Source of the DNA: a virus
IMG/VR virus record: IMGVR_UViG_3300028550_004391
Coordinates: 1 to 44,441 of that record
Length of the DNA stretch: 44,441 nt
Reading direction: 5' to 3' (one strand)
Below, piece after piece: positions 40,275-44,441 of the stretch. The position numbers and the translations under genes were made by a program. The notes beneath the pieces were generated by a model that saw only the letters and a program-made list of their open reading frames with translations, searched no databases and had not been told where the DNA came from. Each line of letters begins with the position of its first letter. The first letter of the stretch is position 1.

Positions 40275-42386
40275 ATGGCTGAAAAATTAATAAGCCCCGG
40301 TGTATTTACGCAAGAAAACGATTTGTCATTTGTACCGCAAGGTATTGGTGAAATAGGTGGAGCTATCATAGGCCCTACAGTCAAAGGTCCTGCTCTAATA
40401 CCAACACTAGTATCAAACTATCCAGAATATGTTCAAATGTTTGGCGATACATTCACATCTGGTAGTACAGTAACAGAATACTTAACCTCAATCTCAGCAA
40501 GAGAATACCTAAAGCACTCAGGTGCTTTAACCGTAGTCCGAATCCTCGGAACTAGCTATAGCAATGCATCCCAATCAGTAGCTTCTGCTGGATCTCCAAC
40601 AGGAATATTAAAAGCCTCTGGTTCATCCGTAGTACTTACAGCAAACGAATCTGATACCATTAAGGTAGTTAAAACTGACGGAACAACAATTAACTTTATA
40701 GGTCAATTGAACCCAAGCCCAGACGCATCTGATGATTCAATTAGATTCTTTGATAGAGGGAACTCCACAACGAAGTACGCAGAAAACTTTGCTGCAGAAT
40801 TTAATTCCGTTTCAAGTCTATCTGCATTTACTGCTGATAATACCGGAGCATCTATAGAAGTAACAGCTTCAGCAGCAGGAACAGCTGGAAATCACGTCGG
40901 TGGAAATGGTTTGATCATAACATCAGGTTCATCTGGAGCCCCAACTGCTGCAATGTTTGCCACAGCTGGAGGAACATCAACTGTAGGTACATCAATTACA
41001 TCTTTTGTACTAAATACAATTGCTGATGGTGCATCTATGAATTCTTCAGGTTCAGCAGGTACTAATGATCTATTAACAAATGGGTCAAAAGACAACCTAA
41101 GGTTTGAGATTTCAAATGTATCTGGCAATAAGGGTACATTTACTCTTCTAGTTCGTCGAGGTGATGACACATCTAAACGTAAAACTATTTTAGAAACTTG
41201 GTCAGGTCTAAGTCTTGATCCAAACCAGCCAAACTTTATTAGTAAAATGATTGGAGATCAATACCAAACTATAGCTCAAGACGGTGGAGTTTACCTACAA
41301 CCAAAAGGTAACTACCCAAACAAGTCAAAGTATGTCTATGTTTCTGAAGTCAATGAAATACCAGACTACCTTGATGCTAATGGAGCAACAAGTTCAGCAG
41401 CTAATGCCGGACAACTTCCAGAAGCAGCAACAGGAACTTTTACAGGAGGTAGTGATGGTGGTAAAGTTAATCCAGCTTTATACTTTGATAAAATGATCGC
41501 AGCAAACATCCAAGGATTAAACCCTGGATCACCTGCCAATGGTCAAACTTCGTATGAAAATGCAATAGACCTACTAACTAATGCCGATGAGTATGATATC
41601 AATATGATTTCAATGCCAGGTTTAACTACTAGAGACCATTCTGCATTAACCAACAAGCTAATTACTGCTTGTGAAACAAGAGGTGATTGCTTTGCTGTTA
41701 TTGATCCTACATTAGCTTCTCAAAATATCTCAGTAGCCACAGGACAAGGTGAATTACTCGACTCAAGCTATGCAGCTATGTATTGGCCTTGGGTACAGAC
41801 ATCAGCAAATGGCAAATTCGTATGGGTTCCACCATCAACTCTTATTCCTGGTATTTATGCCTTTAATGATAAAGTTGCTGCTGAATGGTATGCTCCTGCA
41901 GGTCTTAACCGAGGTGGTTTAGAAACTGTAGTTCAAGCAGAGCGTAAGCTAACACATGCAAACCGTGACACTTTATACGAGGACAATATTAATCCTCTAG
42001 CAACATTCCCAGGAGAAGGCGTTTGCGTATGGGGTCAAAAGACTCTTCAGAAAAAAGCTTCTGCTCTTGATCGTGTGAATGTACGTCGATTATTAATCAA
42101 TCTTAAGAAATTCATAGCTAGTACTTCTAAATACCTTGTATTCGAGAACAACACAGCAGCTACTCGCAATAGATTCCTAGGTTCAGTTAATCCATATATG
42201 GAATCTGTTCAACAAAACCAAGGTCTATATGCATTTAAAGTAGTTATGGACGAGTCTAACAACACTCCAGATCTTATCGATAGAAATATCATGAAAGGAG
42301 AGATTTTCTTACAACCTGCAAAAGCTGCAGAGTTTATCGTAGTTGACTTTAACATCATGCCAACTGGCGCAACTTTCGAAGACTAA
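40275..42386 (+). CDS. 18: Tail sheath protein, gp18-like
   Basis: The 703-residue contractile sheath subunit has a characteristic N-terminus (LISPGVFTQENDLSFVPQGI, GEIGGAIIGPTVKGPALIPT) and a conserved C-terminal region. That region includes MYWPWVQTSANGKFVWVPPS, VAAEWYAPAGLNRGGLETVV, DTLYEDNINPLATFPGEGVC and WGQKTLQKKASALDRVNVRR. It is similar in size to T4 gp18 (659). The middle third (about residues 100-260) is Ser/Ala/Gly-rich and poorly conserved, as expected of the outer protrusion domain. AGGAG with good spacing and an upstream motif fit high late expression. Confidence 0.95.
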   Translation: MAEKLISPGVFTQENDLSFVPQGIGEIGGAIIGPTVKGPALIPTLVSNYPEYVQMFGDTFTSGSTVTEYLTSISAREYLKHSGALTVVRILGTSYSNASQSVASAGSPTGILKASGSSVVLTANESDTIKVVKTDGTTINFIGQLNPSPDASDDSIRFFDRGNSTTKYAENFAAEFNSVSSLSAFTADNTGASIEVTASAAGTAGNHVGGNGLIITSGSSGAPTAAMFATAGGTSTVGTSITSFVLNTIADGASMNSSGSAGTNDLLTNGSKDNLRFEISNVSGNKGTFTLLVRRGDDTSKRKTILETWSGLSLDPNQPNFISKMIGDQYQTIAQDGGVYLQPKGNYPNKSKYVYVSEVNEIPDYLDANGATSSAANAGQLPEAATGTFTGGSDGGKVNPALYFDKMIAANIQGLNPGSPANGQTSYENAIDLLTNADEYDINMISMPGLTTRDHSALTNKLITACETRGDCFAVIDPTLASQNISVATGQGELLDSSYAAMYWPWVQTSANGKFVWVPPSTLIPGIYAFNDKVAAEWYAPAGLNRGGLETVVQAERKLTHANRDTLYEDNINPLATFPGEGVCVWGQKTLQKKASALDRVNVRRLLINLKKFIASTSKYLVFENNTAATRNRFLGSVNPYMESVQQNQGLYAFKVVMDESNNTPDLIDRNIMKGEIFLQPAKAAEFIVVDFNIMPTGATFED

Positions 42387-42396
42387 GATATTTATA
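42387..42396 (+). promoter_or_regulatory. Late-promoter-like motif GATATTTATA
   Basis: Exact motif 2 bases after the sheath stop codon (42384-42386 plus A) and 18 bases before the tube ATG. Confidence 0.65.
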
Positions 42397-42414
42397 TACA
42401 AGGAGAAACACTAA

Positions 42415-42909
42415 ATGGCAAATTTAATAGACCCAACAGAACTGATGCACACTAATTTTGAACCTAAGGTTGCAAATAGGTTTATCATGTATGTTGACGG
42501 AATACCATCATATCTTATACGCAAGTGCCCAAGGCCTAGTATTAGTAATGGTGAAACTGCAATCAAGCATATGAACACTACTAGATACATTAAAGGTAGG
42601 TCAGAATGGGATGCAATATCAGGCATGGAACTTTACGATCCAATTGTTCCGTCTGGAGCACAAGCCGTTATGGAATGGGTAAGACTACATCACGAATCAG
42701 TTACTGGCCGAAATGGCTATTCTGATATGTATAAAAAGGATATAACAATCAATGTGTTGGGTCCAGTAGGTGATAAGGTTGAAGAATGGAATCTTAAAGG
42801 TGCTTTTATAACAAAAGCAACATTTGGAGATTTATCATATGAAGAGGACGGAACTCCTCTAATGATTTCACTAGACATTAGATATGATCACGCTATCTTA
42901 CAATACTAA
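42415..42909 (+). CDS. 19: Tail tube protein, gp19-like
   Basis: The 164-residue product matches T4 gp19 in size (163). Its pattern includes EPKVANRFIMYVDGIPSYLI, RKCPRPSISNGETAIKHMNT, YIKGRSEWDAISGMELYDPI and AFITKATFGDLSYEEDGTPL. Hexamers stack to form the inner tube. AAGGAG lies ahead of the ATG, and the gene has its own GATATTTATA motif. The sheath-then-tube order is as in T4. Confidence 0.95.
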   Translation: MANLIDPTELMHTNFEPKVANRFIMYVDGIPSYLIRKCPRPSISNGETAIKHMNTTRYIKGRSEWDAISGMELYDPIVPSGAQAVMEWVRLHHESVTGRNGYSDMYKKDITINVLGPVGDKVEEWNLKGAFITKATFGDLSYEEDGTPLMISLDIRYDHAILQY

Positions 42910-42921
42910 GGAGTAATATTT

Positions 42922-43182
42922 ATGGCTCTTTATACTAATACTACAATGTCTATATTTACTGGTAATGTTGATGCAAACGAAACGTCAGATACTGCAGGAA
43001 CCCTATCTAAAGCAGTTAATGACCATATCTTAACTCTTCATACTGGAAGTATTATTTCTATGGAAACTACTATATCCCAAACATATGTCAACGCTCGACC
43101 TGAAGGTAATAAAGTAGTGGTTTCAATATTAAATGCATCCGGAAGCGGACACACATATAATATTGCAGATAGAGCAGTATAA
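42922..43182 (+). CDS. Small protein, function unknown
   Basis: This 86-residue protein starts MALYTNTTMSIFTGNVDANE. It looks like a small beta-rich virion or tail-associated protein (ILTLHTGSIISMETTISQTY). AAGGAG is placed 9 bases before the ATG, indicating strong translation. It lies between the tube gene and a terminator, in the tube transcription unit. No known family is recognised. Confidence 0.65.
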   Translation: MALYTNTTMSIFTGNVDANETSDTAGTLSKAVNDHILTLHTGSIISMETTISQTYVNARPEGNKVVVSILNASGSGHTYNIADRAV

Positions 43183-43206
43183 ATAACCCTAAATAATATA
43201 TTTAAG

Positions 43207-43231
43207 AAAGGCTCCTCAGGGAGCTTTTTTT
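43207..43231 (+). terminator. Intrinsic terminator after tube unit
   Basis: Stem AAAGGCTCC (43207-43215) and GGAGCTTTT (43220-43228), with one G-T pair, 4-base TCAG loop and a T run. It is followed at once by a promoter-like motif. Confidence 0.85.
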
Positions 43232-43239
43232 ATTGCTAT

Positions 43240-43248
43240 ATATTTATA
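43240..43248 (+). promoter_or_regulatory. Late-promoter-like motif TATATTTATA
   Basis: TATATATTTATATA, 9 bases after the terminator and 28 bases before the ATG at 43277. Confidence 0.6.
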
Positions 43249-43276
43249 TATACGAACCTCAAAAGGAACCTAAATT

Positions 43277-44149
43277 ATGAATAAAGTTACAGATGATTAC
43301 CCAGGCAAAGCCCTATCCACAGACGACCTAAAACAACAACTTGCAAATGAGTCTAATACGACTCTGATTAAAGAGTCTAAATTTCCAACAGAAATCATAG
43401 ACCTTCCAAGCGGAGGAACATTATATCCTGAACATAGTGCATTATCGTCAGGTAAGGTTGAAATGAAGTATATGACTGCTAAAGAAGAAGACATCCTAAC
43501 ATCTTCTAATCTAATCCAAAAAGGCTTAGTTATTGACACACTACTTAGAGCTCTGATCGTAAGTAATGGTGAAGGTAAATCTGTAAACTATAACGACTTA
43601 GTTACCGGAGATAAGAATGCAATCATGGTAGCAGCAAGAGTGCTAGGATATGGTGCTGAATATCCAGTAGAATTGGCTTGTCCTGCATGTGGCGCTAAAC
43701 ATAAACAAAATGTCGATTTAACATCTTTAGAAAATAAAATTCTAGAAGGCGATGCCCCAGACAGTGAAGGTCGATTTACATTTAAACTTCCAATAGCTAA
43801 AAAAACCTTAACATTTAAAATTCTAACTCACGCTGACGAAAAGCTAGTTGAAGCAGAAGCAAAAAGAATGAAAAAAAAGAAGGTTGGTGGCAACGGAGTA
43901 ACATATGAACTAACCAGTCGGTTTAAATATATGATTGTAGCTATAGATGGTGAAGAAGACAAAACGGAAATTAGATCGTTTGTTGATAATGAATTTTTAT
44001 CTAGAGATTCTTTAGCATTTCGTCAGTACTTAGACACAGTATCCCCCGACGTAGACATGACGATTGACTTTGAATGTGAAAGCTGTGGTCACGAAGATCC
44101 AACAGTTCAAATGCCAATGAACGTCCAATTTTTTTGGCCTAGGGCTTGA
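43277..44149 (+). CDS. 26: Baseplate protein, gp26-like, with zinc-finger pairs
   Basis: This 290-residue protein has IIDLPSGGTLYPEHSAL and KVEMKYMTAKEEDILTS, the signature of T4-type baseplate gp26 proteins. A Cys4 zinc site is split into LACPACGAKH and FECESCGHE. The C-terminus is NVQFFWPRA. It is longer than T4 gp26 (208). The gene product acts in baseplate hub assembly. Immediately before its stop is a run of seven T, at which a +1 shift would extend the protein by about 80 residues (see the next entry). AAGGA precedes the ATG. Confidence 0.87.
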   Translation: MNKVTDDYPGKALSTDDLKQQLANESNTTLIKESKFPTEIIDLPSGGTLYPEHSALSSGKVEMKYMTAKEEDILTSSNLIQKGLVIDTLLRALIVSNGEGKSVNYNDLVTGDKNAIMVAARVLGYGAEYPVELACPACGAKHKQNVDLTSLENKILEGDAPDSEGRFTFKLPIAKKTLTFKILTHADEKLVEAEAKRMKKKKVGGNGVTYELTSRFKYMIVAIDGEEDKTEIRSFVDNEFLSRDSLAFRQYLDTVSPDVDMTIDFECESCGHEDPTVQMPMNVQFFWPRA

Positions 44150-44378
44150 TTACAAGCCCATTCTGCACAAACAAATCTTTGAGATAGCATACCATTCTCA
44201 AGGTGCATTTACGCACACTGATGTCTACACCCTTCCAGTATACCTAAGAACTTTTTATTATAAGACCCTGTCAGATCAGTTGAAAAAAGAGGCGGAAGCT
44301 CAGGAAAAAGCAAGTAAGGGAAAATCATCTAGGACACCTCCCCCAAGATATCCTAATTCAACCAAAACTCCAAATTAG
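44121..44378 (+). CDS. 51: gp51-like extension, reached by +1 frameshift from gp26
   Basis: A frame shifted +1 to the gp26-like gene is open from 44121 to the TAG at 44376-44378. It has no ATG or GTG, and its first TTG (44280) is near the middle. From the T7 run onward it encodes GLGLDYKPILHKQIFEIAYH, then SQGAFTHTDVYTLPVYLRTF and YYKTLSDQLKKEAEAQEKAS. The LPVYLRTFYYK pattern matches tail/baseplate assembly chaperone-type sequences, and T4 gene 51 follows gene 26. Zero-frame codons are CAA TTT TTT TGG; slipping TTT by +1 keeps pairing. The fusion would be about 366 residues. A homopolymer sequencing error is the main alternative. Confidence 0.65.
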   Translation, partial: TSNFFGLGLDYKPILHKQIFEIAYHSQGAFTHTDVYTLPVYLRTFYYKTLSDQLKKEAEAQEKASKGKSSRTPPPRYPNSTKTPN

Positions 44379-44379
44379 T

Positions 44380-44389
44380 GATATTTATA
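44380..44389 (+). promoter_or_regulatory. Late-promoter-like motif GATATTTATA
   Basis: Exact motif just after the gp51-like frame and 27 bases before the ATG at 44417. Confidence 0.6.
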
Positions 44390-44416
44390 CTTGAATAGAT
44401 CTACATAGGAGTAGCC

Positions 44417-44441
44417 ATGGATAATGAGAAAAAACTTAGAA
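44417..44441 (+). CDS. Start of a further late gene, 3'-partial
   Basis: An ATG with AGGAG 6 bases upstream and a GATATTTATA motif further up opens a frame reading MDNEKKLR before the window ends. Only eight codons are visible, so no identity can be given. Its position after gp26/gp51-like genes suggests another baseplate or tail gene. Confidence 0.5.

Noticed and set aside
1-44441. tRNA genes, CRISPR arrays, insertion sequences or integrase
   Set aside because: Gaps between genes are short (all under about 215 bases) and contain no cloverleaf, regular spacer array or transposase/integrase motifs that I can see.

Overview
The window is part of the genome of a tailed phage of the T4 superfamily (a contractile-tailed myovirus). 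Every supported gene lies on the + strand. The diagnostic set is a gp17-type large terminase, gp20-type portal, gp21-type prohead protease, acidic gp22-type scaffold, gp23-type major capsid protein, gp13/14/15-type neck and tail-completion proteins, gp18-type sheath, gp19-type tube, gp26-type baseplate protein, gp61-type primase, a gp47-gp46 recombination nuclease and PhoH. The DNA is AT-rich. Many adhesin-like proteins carry Thr-Ala-Ser-Gly / Ile-Ser-Ala-Ser-Gly repeats of the sort I associate with T4-like phages from marine metagenomes. The host cannot be read from the sequence. A Sec signal ending Ala-Gln before Asp, a bS21 homologue and a promoter-like motif resembling the Bacteroidota -7 element make a Bacteroidota host possible but unproven.

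Layout. 1-4199: virion structural proteins (LamG-like protein, a conserved small structural protein, and two proteins with a shared C-terminus). 4206-8746: DNA-metabolism island (GIY-YIG nuclease, primase, fused Mre11/Rad50-type nuclease). 8804-15477: adhesin or fibre-like proteins and two small conserved unknowns, several coupled by TAATG overlaps. 15507-18658: a tandem double P-loop kinase, a zinc-ribbon protein, a membrane-anchored lysine-rich protein and a secreted/anchored coiled-coil protein (spanin candidate). 18680-28754: DNA packaging and head genes, with interspersed small proteins, a 30-residue cysteine-rich microprotein and a terminator-bounded ribosomal protein bS21 gene. 28852-37479: PhoH, then a second bank of fibre-like proteins, five of them with a common Trp-Lys N-terminal tag and one with a dockerin-like pair of repeats. 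37525-42909: neck, tail terminator, sheath and tube. 42922-44441: a small protein, the gp26-like baseplate protein with an apparent +1 frameshift into a gp51-like extension, and the start of another gene.

Regulation. A directional motif, GATATTTATA or TATATTTATA, stands in front of at least 15 genes or gene groups, usually 8-45 bases before the start codon. It is the reverse complement of the classical T4 late promoter TATAAATA, yet it lies upstream of rightward genes. Four hairpin-plus-T-run terminators are visible: after the head-assembly small genes, after bS21, after the capsid gene and after 43182. Strong AGGAG-type ribosome binding sites precede most abundant virion genes.

Most notable points: the inverted late-promoter motif; the gp26/gp51 frameshift; phage bS21 beside Shine-Dalgarno-rich genes; a double kinase and several small proteins whose N-termini carry Leu/Ile-X-Glu sequences like gp21 cleavage sites, suggesting cargo packaged in the head; the cysteine-rich microprotein; and the W-K-tagged fibre family with a dockerin.
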